From assembly GCA_016271365.2 (NCBI GenBank), contig CM057454.1, positions 696,151,501-696,215,500 on the forward strand: 64,000 nucleotides of DNA, written 5' to 3'. The stretch is from Neoceratodus forsteri. Its lineage: Eukaryota; Chordata; Ceratodontiformes; Ceratodontidae. Positions 11,752 to 21,002 of the stretch are shown one piece after another. The stretch's first letter is position 1, and the number at the start of each line of letters is the position of its first letter. Under the pieces are notes generated by a model. That model searched no databases, had not been told where the DNA came from, and saw only the letters and a program-made list of their open reading frames with translations. Both the position numbers and the translations under genes were made by a program.

Positions 11752-11791
11752 GCCTGATGCATTTCAGACAGCAAGTCCTTTTTCAAAGGCT
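11752..11791 (-). ncRNA. Degenerate hammerhead-ribozyme-like motif (left arm)
   Basis: On the minus strand the order is GCCT, TTGAAAA, an AGGAC...GTCT stem, GAAATGCATC, AGGC. This fits stem I (GCCT/AGGC), a damaged CUGANGA core, stem II, GAAA, a very short stem III and an AUC cleavage triplet. Hammerhead ribozymes are established in Penelope-like elements. Two core bases differ from consensus, so activity is doubtful. Confidence 0.5.
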
Positions 11792-11900
11792 AATGCAGAA
11801 GTCAAAAGACACCATTTAAATAGTCACCAATTAGTGACATAGCCATGACAACATGAGCTATAATTCAAATTCATTGGCTGAAATTCCTACAACCAATTGA

Positions 11901-11969
11901 GCCCAGCAGGGCACAGGACCCTAGGCAGCATGGATTCACAGTGGGAAGGTCATGTCAGATGAATCTAAT
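11901..11969 (+). repeat. 69-bp CR1 fragment captured in the PLE arm
   Basis: This segment matches CR1 copy B at about 4157-4225 (the RT region around QDPRQHGFT) with only a few differences. The PLE sequence on each side, CAACCAATTGA and AGTGCAATTA, is contiguous in the other arm apart from 11 bp. The scrap therefore replaces 11 bp of PLE sequence. It is too short and internal to be a normal LINE insertion. Confidence 0.8.
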
Positions 11970-12556
11970 AGTGCAATTAAATACAATCTTAATATATATA
12001 AAAACAGTGAAGATAAGGGAACATAGGGCAATAAGGGAACATCAAAATGACAAGGGGAGGAAGAAGGGGAGGAAAAAAATGCTAAAACTAAAGGAAAACA
12101 CATTGAGAGCAACAACAAAAGGGAACAAGGGGGGAGCAGGAGGGGGAAGAAAGGAAAAACAAGGGGGAGACAAGCAGACTAGAAACAACAAAACTAACCA
12201 TCCATATATTGAACGACTCTCTCAGCAAAATACATTCATATCGAAACAAATGTTTCAGCAAAAATTCAATGTTTTTTTTTAAAGATTTTATATCAAAATT
12301 GAAATGCAAGCCTGGGAATTTTTTAGACGGTGGAAGACAAGGAAGGAAAAGAGGAGAAAGAGGTGGTTACCACGGGAGACAAGACCTGATTTACCAAAAC
12401 AGCTCCAACAATGATTCAAGGCAGGAGACCATACCATAGATTCAGGAGAGGGCAGAACTAACTGAAAATTCACACAGTAAGTTAGTCAATTTTTCTGATT
12501 ATGCTCTAAATGATATAGAAAACCAAGTTCTTAGCAAAGCTTTAAACTTCTGACCA

Positions 12557-14080
12557 ATGACTGTGTCCAACAAATTTCAGACATTCTTTGATCTGCACAT
12601 TGTCTGTAGAAATCTAAACTTGAAACTGCTTTTTCACAAACGTCATGATTCAACAAATGACTCACAAATACCTCCTACAGACACAAGATTTACAGCAAGA
12701 TCTGATTTCTGTCCCCCATTCAGCCCAGCTGTAAATGTTTTCAAAGAATTAGTAGAGAGATCTGGAAACCCTTTTTTATGATTTACCAAAACCTACCTTT
12801 AACAATCTATCTCAACAAGAATGTGAAGCTTTAGAGAAGTTACAGACAGCACCAGACATCATTATCAAAGCAGCAGATAAAGGTGGGTGTGTGGTTCTAC
12901 AAATCAGAAGAGATTATGTTGTAGAGGCTAGAAGACAACTGTCAGACACATGTTTCTATCTGAGATTGCAGAATGACCCATCCATAGATTTTAAATATGC
13001 TATTGATAAGACTGTAAATGAAGCTTTTTCTAACGGCTACATAACAAAAAAATACATTACTTTTTAATTAATGATGCTCCAGTATGTGTGACTTTTTACA
13101 CAGTCCTTAAGATCCACAAGACTTTAATACAACCATTTGGCAGACTAATAATTAGTGGTATTGGGTGTTTATTAGAACCACTGTCACAATACATAGATGC
13201 TTTCCTGAAACCCTGGGTGGAGACTTTGCCAACTTTCCTTCAGAATACGAGACATGTTAAATACCTTTGAAAACATGGCAATAGATACAAAAACTGCCTT
13301 TGTGACCATGGATATGGAGGTGCTATATACCAATGTTCCACACATGAGCACCCTTGATCCAGCAGCAATATTTCTGAACAAACGAGACCCTCCTGATAAT
13401 CCACCAATGGACTTTTTAGTTAAACTACTTGAGTTTGTTTTAAAAGTTAATGTCTTCACCTTTGATAAAGAATTGCATTTGCAGACCAAAGGCACTATGA
13501 TGGGGCCACATGTGTCCCCCTCTATCACAAATTTGTATGTTGGAGAATCGGAAGAAAAATTTGTATAGAATTCCAATACCAACCCCTTCCACAGCAGGAT
13601 TCTTTTCTGGAAGTGTTATATTGACAATATAATACTGCTATGGAAGGGCTCCAAAGAAGAACTGGAAGTGTTTATTAGCTATTTATATAATGTGAATGAA
13701 AATTTGAAGTTTAGCTTTAATTATAATTTTCACATTGTTGATTTTTTAGACATAACTCTGAGTAGGAATGTTAATAATAGGATATAATCCAACGTGTACA
13801 GAAAATGCACAGCAGATAGTACACTTCTTAAAGCAGACAGCTGTCACCCAAACCACATAGTTAGGAATATACCAAAGGGACAGTTTGTCAGACTCAAAAG
13901 GAACTATACCCGAGAAGACCAATATGAGAGGTGGGCTACTGATCTCAGTGACAGACTTCATGAATGGGGATATAGTGAAAGAAATATTCAGGAAGAGAAA
14001 AGTTTTGCAGATACACAGACCACAGAATCCCTTTTTGTGAAAAAAACAAAAAGGCTCAAATGATGTGGCCAAGTTCAATT
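12557..14080 (+). pseudogene. Penelope-like reverse transcriptase
   Basis: The plus strand encodes a Penelope-type RT in several frames. Landmarks in order are an IIIKAADKGG box (about 12855), TVLKIHK (13100), ISGIGCLLEPLSQYIDAFL (13153), TMDMEVLYTNVP (13303), GTMMGPHVSPS (13491) and the catalytic segment read as YIDN at 13617-13628, where the expected second Asp is Asn. A later segment has TLLKADSCHPNHI and KGQFVRLKRNY (13812-13910). Stops and frameshifts (for example 13071, 13259 and 13566) break it. The family is related to telomerase RTs; this copy is dead. Confidence 0.88.
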
Positions 14081-14399
14081 ATATTACCTCATACTCAGCA
14101 CAAGCAAAAGAAATTGAGACCATAATAAAAAAAAAAAACATCGATCTGTACTTGTGGTTGACCCTGGTTTAACTGATTTCTCCACAGCCTCCCCCCGTAT
14201 GGTGAATAAAAGAGCCAGCAACTTAGGAGATATGATTACACACAGCCATTATAGGGAACCATACAGACAAACGTGGCTTACATGAGAAACTACAGGCTGC
14301 CATCATTGCCAAAGATGTATTTTATGCCCACATGTGGAGACTGGCAAATAATTTGATACTGTAAATACAAAGAAAAAATGCCAGATACACCAGCTTATC

Positions 14400-14525
14400 A
14401 TTTGTGAAAGATCAGGAATCATATATCTAGCCACTTGTAATTGCTGTTCTTTTTTCATTGGAAAGACCATCTTCAGTTTCAAACTTCGTTTGAGTGAACA
14501 CCAATGTGCCATAGAAAAACAAGAT
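14400..14525 (+). pseudogene. GIY-YIG endonuclease module of the Penelope-like element
   Basis: One frame reads CERSGIIYLATC, then FFIGKT, then FKLRLSEHQ (14406-14503). This is the GIY-YIG nuclease core with GII-Y in place of GIY and FIG in place of YIG, followed by the conserved Arg and SEH segment. The Cys pairs before and within it fit the CCHH-type feature of Penelope endonucleases. It lies 3' of the RT, the canonical order. Upstream stops and a poly-A run near 14125 disconnect it from the RT. Confidence 0.82.
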
Positions 14526-14689
14526 AAGACCTATGCTACTGCATACATATCAGAAATAATAGTGTAAAACCCACACATGGATTCCAATTTATGGTGATAG
14601 ATAAGGTCTGCCCACACCCCAGGGGTGGAAATTTTGATGATTTGTTGAAAAAAAAGATAGGCCTTTTGGATCATTAATTTGGGAGCCAC

Positions 14690-15010
14690 AACATTTCCAA
14701 GCTTAAATTTCAATTTCGATATTAAACTTTTTCTTAAAAACTTTGAATTTTTGCTGAAACATTTTTTTCAATATATGAATGTATTTTGCTGAAAGAATAG
14801 TTCAATATATGGATGGTTAGTTTTGCTGTTTCTAGTCTGCTTGTCACCCCCTTGTTATTACTTCCTTCCCCCCCTTGTTCCCTCCCTTTTGTTGTTGCTC
14901 TCAATGTGTTTTCCTTTGGTTTTAGCATTTTTTTCCTTCCCTCTTCCTCCCCTTGAAATTTTGATGTTCCTTTATTGACCTGTGTTGCCTTATCTTTACT
15001 GTTTATCTAT
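14690..15010 (-). repeat. Inverted copy of the PLE 5' region
   Basis: Reverse complement of 11995-12320, including the TTTCAGCAAAAATTCAA phrase near the inner end and the purine-rich stretch (pyrimidine-rich on this strand). It lies immediately 3' of the GIY-YIG remnant, so the PLE gene is bracketed by inverted copies of its own 5' region. It ends in a TA repeat into which Tc1 inserted. Confidence 0.8.
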
Positions 15011-15036
15011 ATATAATATATATATATATATATATA

Positions 15037-16629
15037 CAGTGGCGTGAAAAAGTATTTGCCCCCTTCCTGATTTTCTCTATTATTGCATATTTGTCACACT
15101 GGATGTTTTCAGGTCTTTAGACAAAATATAATATTAGATAAAGGGAACCTGAGTGAACAAATAACACTTTTTTTTACTTATTTCATTTATTTAATGAAAA
15201 AGTTAACCAACACCAACTGGCACTGTGTGAAAAGTAATTGCCCCTAGTTAAATCAACCCAATTAAAGGGATAATTAGAGTCAGCTGATTGAACACAGCCA
15301 GGCTTGATTACAGCCAGCCCTGCTCAATATAAGCCTCACTTATTTTGACCCTTACCATCAGAGTCACGCTACAGCACAAAGATTCAACAAGCACATTATG
15401 CCATGATCAAAGGAAGTTCCTGAAAAGATCAGAAAAAATTTGTTGCCCTCTATCAGTCTGGAAAGGATTACAAAGCTATTTCTAAGGCTCTGGGACTCCA
15501 TCGAACCACAGTGAGAGCCATAATCTCCAAATGGAGAACACTTGGAACAGTAGTGAATCTTCCCAGGAGTGGGCAGCCTGCCAAAATTACTCCAAGGGCG
15601 CAGCGTAAAATCTTCCAGGAAGTCTCAAAGGATCCTAAAACAACATCCAAAGAACTGCAGGCTTCTCTTGCCTCAGCTAAGGTCAGTGTTCATGACTCCA
15701 CAATCAGAAAGAGACTGGGCAAAAATGGGCTTCATGTGAGAGTAGCAAGGAGGGAACCACTGCTAACCAAGAAGAACATAAACGCCGTCTCTCATTTGCC
15801 AAGAAGCACCTGGATGATCCACAAGCCTTTTGGGAAAATGTTCTATGGACAGATGAGTCCAAAGTGGAACTTTTGGACGACATGGATCCCATAATGTCTC
15901 GCTACACAAACACAGCATTCCACAGTAAGAAACCATACCAACAGTCAAACATGGTGGTGGTAGTGTTATGGTGTGGGATGCTTTGCTGCCTAAGGACCTG
16001 GATGACTTGCCACAATTAAAGGAACCATGAATTCTGCTCTGTACCAGAAAATTTTAAGGAGAATGTCTGGTCATCCTTCCGCCAGCTGAAGCTGAAGCGT
16101 AGTTGGGTCATGCAGCAAGACAATGATCCAAAACACAAAAGCAAGTCCACATCAGAATGGCTAAAGAGAAGTAAAATTAAAGTTTTGGAGTGGCCTAGTC
16201 AAAGTCCAGACTTAAACCCAATAGAGATGCTGTGGCAGGACTCTGAAACGAGCAGTTCATGCTCAAAACCTACCAAATGTTACTGAATTAAAGCAGTTCT
16301 GCGAGGAAAAGTGGGTTGAAATTCCTCCACAGTGATGTGAAAGACTGATATTGAATTATAGGAAGTGTTTGGTTGCAGTCATTGCAGCTAAATGTGGATA
16401 ACCAGTTATTAAGTGTAAGAGGCAATTACTTTTTCACACAGTGCCAGTTGGTGTTGGTTAACTTTTTCATTAAATAAGTGAAATTAAAAAAAAATCAAGT
16501 GTTATTTGTTCACTCAGGTTCCCTTTATCTAATATTACATTTTCTCTAAAGACCTGAAAACATCCAGTGTGACAAATATGCAATAATAGAGAAAATCAGG
16601 AAGGGGGCAAATACTTTTTCACACCACTG
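15037..16629 (+). mobile_element. Tc1/mariner element with ~208-bp IR/DR ends
   Basis: A 1593-bp element inserted in a TA repeat, the expected target for this superfamily. The terminal inverted repeats (15037-15244 and 16421-16629) are about 208 bp. Each holds two related direct repeats, an outer one (AAAAAGTATTTGCCCC) and an inner one (AAAGTAATTGCCCC), the IR/DR arrangement known for several fish and frog Tc1 families. It encloses one broken transposase gene. Confidence 0.93.
15402..16370 (+). pseudogene. Tc1 transposase, DD34E type, frameshifted
   Basis: The protein would bind the inverted repeats and cut and paste the element. An N-terminal helix-turn-helix is visible (YKAISKALGLHRTTVRAI), then the linker RSGQPAKITPR (about 15571) and KELQASLASA. 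Catalytic landmarks are WTDES (about 15844), QDNDPKH (about 16117) and NPIEMLW (about 16217). Counting residues gives 34 between the second Asp and the Glu. A TGA near 15420 and frame changes near 15780 and after 15890 kill the gene. The length, about 320 codons, fits a Tc1 transposase. Confidence 0.9.
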
Positions 16630-16698
16630 TATATATATATATATATATATTTATGAAATGGGAGTGAGGATAAAAGTGGCAAATAACAGCAACATTTT

Positions 16699-16759
16699 TG
16701 CCTGGGCAGACCTACAGTGAGAATATTGCATTTATTCTCACTGTAGGTATAACCAGGCA
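16699..16759. repeat. 27-bp-arm hairpin
   Basis: TGCCTGG...ACCTACAGTGAGAATA is followed after about 6 bp by its near-perfect reverse complement (TATTCTCACTGTAGGT...CCAGGCA). The stem has a few mismatches in the middle. It could be a fossil foldback element. Nothing else supports a microRNA gene. Confidence 0.7.
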
Positions 16760-17149
16760 CTATCTGCACTTCACTACAACTACTCAAAAACATTTTGATT
16801 GGTGGGAACTGGCAGCATGAGCAGAACAATCAGAATTCACCTGCTCACTTAGAAGCTAGCTCCCACTGTCAGTTTCATTTCACTCTGGCAAGACACAGAA
16901 TACTTTCACTTTCTCCAGCACCACATATAGCCATTAGACAAGCCACCTTCTCTAAACACCCCTCAATCAGAATACAGCTCTAACCCTGAACCTCCTCAGT
17001 GTGAAAACAGCATTCACACTGAAAGGTTCTTTTTTTTCTAGCCCTCATGAATTAAAACAACCGCTAAACAAAGCTGTGCACAGAGCATTTCAACCGCGCA
17101 GCACACTCAATGCCTCCCTCACTTCCCAAACCCAAAATCGACTCCGTAC

Positions 17150-17201
17150 CTGATGCTGCCTCTGATCCCAGCAAGGACGTCCTCCACAGCCTGATCAATC
17201 T
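17150..17201 (-). other. Possible isolated exon (52 bp)
   Basis: On the minus strand a pyrimidine-rich tract ending TTTTCCTTAG precedes 52 bp that end CATCAG followed by GTACGG, resembling acceptor-exon-donor. One frame reads IDQAVEDVLAGIRGSI. The surroundings (17040-17370) have more CpG than neighbouring DNA, and an ATGGCGGCAGAG lies upstream at 17302. I recognise no gene, and it sits inside a transposon cluster, so this may be coincidence. Confidence 0.2.
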
Positions 17202-17522
17202 CTAAGGAAAAGACAGGATCAACCAGATATAGAACTGCTGTGACAACACAAAGAAATATATAAAACAAAAATTGCACCACTCAGCGAGAGCTCTGCCGCC
17301 ATATTTCTCAAACCTACTCCGACCACCCACACAAAACCATGTCCAATGAAATGCCATGAAACCACCACGTAAGCACCCTAGCAATGATGATACTGTCCCT
17401 ACTTACTAACAATATGGGCATAGCACTGCTGGAGAAAAGAATCAAAATGTATATAAAAAAACAAAAACAGAAGTAAAAATAAAAACAAAAACAGCATTTT
17501 ACATTAAATAAATGAGATACGT

Positions 17523-17655
17523 AATGGTGCTGGAAATATCAGATATTTCTTCTTGCAGTTTGACCTGGACCCGCACTCATGGTCTCACCACCTGGTGAAG
17601 TCATAAGGTCAAATGCACTGGGAAAATATCTGTGATATTTCCAGTAGACCCATTA
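17523..17655. mobile_element. ~132-bp foldback MITE
   Basis: The arms AATGG...CTGGAAATATCAGATATTT...TTTGACC and its inverted counterpart (GGTCAAATGCA...AAATATCTGTGATATTTCCAG...CCATT) face each other with a loop of about 40 bp. TA lies on both sides. Size, inverted ends and TA flanks fit a non-autonomous Tc1/mariner-type MITE. Confidence 0.65.
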
Positions 17656-17664
17656 TATTCCTAC

Positions 17665-17689
<25 letters not shown>

Positions 17690-17703
<14 letters not shown>

Positions 17704-18015
17704 CACACATATATATATATTTAATAAGACTGGATTTAACACTGTGTGTAATTGCACTATAGGTGTTTTTCAATTGGTTGTAGGAATTTTAGCCAATGAA
17801 TTTTAATTGTAGTTCATGATGTCATGACCATGTCACTAATTGGTGACTATTTAAATGCTGTCTTTTTATGTCTGCATTAGCCTTTGAAAAAGGGCTTGCT
17901 GTCCGAAATGCGTCAGGCATGCAGTTTTATTGCTTCCAATAAAGTGTTTTATGTTTATAGCCAAGTGTTCACTTTTAATTTAGAGGTGGTGAGTGTCAGA
18001 GCTTCCTGTTTAGCA
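17690..18015 (+). repeat. Penelope-like 3' tail (sense)
   Basis: Sense copy of the sequence found inverted at 11640-12000. It contains the hammerhead-like segment at 17880-17918 and an AATAAAG polyadenylation-like signal near 17938. It follows a TA/CA microsatellite (17665-17720) and ends at the duplicated L1 target at 18020. Confidence 0.8.
17880..17918 (+). ncRNA. Hammerhead-ribozyme-like motif in the PLE tail
   Basis: The order is GCCT (stem I), TTGAAAA (core), AGGGC-loop-GTCC (stem II with one wobble), GAAA, TGCGTC (minimal stem III ending in a GUC cleavage triplet), AGGC (stem I partner). The arrangement is that of a minimal type-I hammerhead, a class described from Penelope-like elements. 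The core differs from CUGANGA at two positions, so this copy may have lost activity. Confidence 0.6.
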
Positions 18016-18019
18016 ATTT

Positions 18020-19808
18020 GGGTTTTTCATCTTTCTAATGTTGCAATATAATCTTTTTGGTTACCAAAATTCCTGTATTTATCAAGATTAAATGGTTTAT
18101 ATGTATATAGTTTACCATAACCCAAAAGCCATGATTCCTGGGTGAAATGTGAAGTCACAACCACATATTTTTTGCACCAAGGAGAAAACCCTTCCCCAGT
18201 ATTCCTTGGTTTGCTCCCAGCTAGCTATCATATGGCTCAATGTTCCTTTTTCTGTTTTACGCCTCTGACAGGTCTCAGAAATAGCAGTGTCAAATTTGTT
18301 CAAATAGCCAGTGTTACAGTAGTAGCACCGAATTAGTCAAAAGATTTTTAAAAATCCCTATTGAGAATTTTGAAAACTTAAGTTAGGAATTTTGTTTTGT
18401 TTGTTAGTGTGTTCACTGCTATGCAGAGAGGGTTGTCTCATCTGATAGTGTAGTTAAAAATCTACCAGATGGCACTGAAGTACTGTAACAGGAATTGGCC
18501 TCTTTCTGCAGGTATAACAAAAAGGATTTTAGAAGATTTCTTTCCCTAAATTTTGTGGAGAATAAATAGGGAATCTCGCAAACTTGCTTGACAAATTCGG
18601 CACTACTACTGTATATAGGTTCTGTGCACTGTATTAATGTGAAACTTCATCAATCTATTATTCATTATCTTCAGATTATCTAGATTTGTGATATCTCTCC
18701 AGTCATCCTCTGAGATTTCATGTTTTAAATCTCTTTCCTAAACCTGTTTAGTTACATACAAAGAAGTATACTTACAGTCGCTAATGGCTGTGTATAGTTT
18801 TGTAATAAAATGTTCATTCACATCCAATTTTGATATCAGATTTTCTAAGTCCAAATACGGTGGAATACTTAATCTGCAGGTTCTTTTAAAGATGAAGTTT
18901 TTTGTTTGCATATATTGAAATGTTTGTGTATCCTGGATATTATATTTATCCTGCACTCTTTCTAATGTAATTCATTTTTCTTCCTCAAAGAAGTCCTCTA
19001 GCTGACGTATTCCTTTTGTTTCTTACCATATCATAAATACTCTGTCAGAAAGTCATGGTGGGAAAGAAGTGTTACCCATTTTTGGAGAGAACCTGGAAAG
19101 GAACCCATGATTTCTCAAAGTGTTTTGTGCCATCTGCTATGAGTTGTTAGTGGCTTTAGTTGTAGAAAAAGCTGCCCTATAATGGGAAGGTCTAGTTAAA
19201 TTAATCATTAATGATTTTTTTAAATGTGAACCCTGGTAGTCTGCACTCCACTATCTGAAAACCAGCTGTTTCCCCATCTACAGGGGTATAAAACCAATAA
19301 TATGTGCTTTCAAACTGCACTGCCAAGAAATACCACCAGAAATTAGGGTATCCTAAACCTCGCATCTCCCTAGATTGGTACAATGTTTTCAGGGCAATTC
19401 TAGGCTGTTGACCTCTCCATAAACATTTTCTGACTGCTCTTTCCACATCTGAGAAAAAACTTTTGTTTAGTACTATAGGGACTGCTTCATATAAAAATAG
19501 TAGTCTGGGAAGTACGTTCATGTTCAGAATGTTTACCATGCCTAACAGAACCAGTGGGAGATGTTGCCATTTCTTCAAATCAAGTTTAATATTTTCCACA
19601 ATAGGGCTGAATAGCCCTTTCTTTGTCCATTGAAAGTTGGATCCCAAGATATTTAATATGGTATTTTTGAGGTGCTTGCAGTAGAGGATTGGTTAAGGTT
19701 TCTTGATTTGTCCCTAAATAGAGAGCCTCACTCTTCCCCCAGTTTACCTTATAGCCTGAGTACTGACTAAGATCAGTTACTATTTTATAATGTATAGGGA
19801 GTCTTTGT
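18020..19808 (-). pseudogene. L1 ORF2 C-terminal third (segment 2 of the split L1)
   Basis: Minus-strand frames encode the region after the RT of an L1-type ORF2. From the upstream end they read SGYKVNWGKSEAL (about 19760), YLGIQLS, LDLKKWQHLPLVLLGMVNILNMNVLPRL (about 19575), RKCLWRGQQPRIALKTL, GLGYPNF, then FQYMQTKNFI (about 18900), KGTLSHMI (18250) and DYIATLER (about 18050). The frame is repeatedly broken. The piece continues in segment 1 (11597-11390) and is preceded by segment 3 (27440-25740), so the three form one element. Confidence 0.85.
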
Positions 19809-19809
19809 T

Positions 19810-20640
19810 ACTGTCTGAATTCAGACAGTTTACAACATTGTTATGGTACTGATGTGACATCAAGAGGTTGTTAACCCCTCTTGATTATGTCACATTGATA
19901 CTGTAACAATGGGAGTGCATCTGTGGATGTGCAGCTTTAAATCTGCAGCTCTGGATGACTAGCTGCAGCAGTGAGAGATCACCCTAACAGAGAGTTGCAC
20001 TATGGGGGAATCAAAAATTTATCATTTTTGTTTGAGTGAATCGACATCTTGATTTTGTCTGTTGAATTTTGAACCTTCAATAAATGCTCTTCCTTGTTTG
20101 AACCTTTCCTGCCTGCTATTTTGCCACATCAGGTAAGACCAATTTCGGTCTCAAACCCATGATTTCTGACTGATATTTTTTATTGAAAACCAGTAGCTTT
20201 TATAGTGTATTTTGCCCCATACACTATAATATGTGCTTTAAAACAACTGAGAGCTGTGTTGGAAACACTGTATTGGACTGGAACTCTGCAACAAAGCTCA
20301 CTCTTGCTCAAATCTGAAGGAGATGTATCTTACTTTAATTCTTACACTTGGTATTGCTTCATGTTTATTTATTTATTTAGTTTTTAATCAAAAAGGGGGG
20401 TTGCAAAACCGCTTGTGAGTAACTTCAGAAGGACTGAAATACTGCATATTTGGTTTTTCATTGTGGGTAGCTGGATTGTCTATAAGTATTTTGTGACAGT
20501 TTGCATCAAACTATTTTTAAATAATTTACTGGTGGCTGAGGAATTGTCATAGCAAAGCCTACAATTTGTGTATTTGAACCCAGACAGAGCCCCAGGTGGG
20601 GGAAAATTTGTTCCCCCGTATTGCTTTGTATATGGCTTGC
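19810..20640. other. Gene-free block with two palindromes at the insertion edge
   Basis: The block starts with a 20-bp perfect palindrome ACTGTCTGAATTCAGACAGT (19810-19829). A longer imperfect hairpin follows at 19835-19912, with arms around CATTGTTA...GATGTGACAT...CAAGAG. No coding frame is recognisable. A TTCAATAAATGC signal near 20080 hints at a retroelement end but is not decisive. It occupies the left edge of the insertion that split the L1. Confidence 0.55.
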
Positions 20641-21002
20641 CTGTGTTGCACTGAAATGCTTGATTTTTCTTTGGTGGTTTGTTTTGCTGGGTATTTTCTC
20701 GGTTAACTTGTGCAGGTCATCTTGCTGAAAGGAAGGTCAACACTCATCATAGCAGTGGGTCAGAGCTTGTAGCTGATTGTTTCCAGAGGGCATGGCCTAG
20801 GCTCAACCCCACCTGCCCCTCACCCCACCCCCTCAGGTGTAATTTCCTTTATACTAGGGATTTTGATATCATTTCCTCAAGAGGGAAAGGGGAATACAAC
20901 TGTCATATCCTTAACAGCCCAGCACACTGGATTGACAGTAAAAGCACACATACTAACTATAAAAAAACAAATTACACAGGATAAACAGGAAAGAAGACAG
21001 AC

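Larger units (their letters stand above)
11640..12320 (-). repeat. Left inverted arm of the Penelope-like element
   Basis: Bases 11640-11905 are the reverse complement of 17740-18015, the PLE 3' tail. Bases 11970-12000 correspond to about 17690-17740, and 11995-12320 are the reverse complement of 14690-15010. In the left arm the two blocks are joined through a short TATATATA. In the right half the same junction has been opened by the Tc1 insertion and about 1 kb of unrelated DNA. Confidence 0.8.
11598..18019 (+). mobile_element. Penelope-like element inserted in the L1, with large inverted arms
   Basis: The insertion is flanked by similar sequences GGGTTTTTTAATCTTTT (11581-11597) and GGGTTTTTCATCTTT (18020-18034), read here as a target-site duplication in the L1. 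The left arm (about 11640-12320) is the reverse complement of two right-hand blocks, 14690-15010 and 17690-18015, separated by a Tc1 element and about 1 kb of other DNA. Between the arms lies a plus-strand Penelope RT and GIY-YIG gene. Inverted and direct pLTR-like copies are a known feature of Penelope-like elements. Confidence 0.75.

Noticed and set aside
16699..16759. MicroRNA gene
   Set aside because: The hairpin is short and sits in a transposon cluster; no conservation or expression evidence is available from sequence alone.
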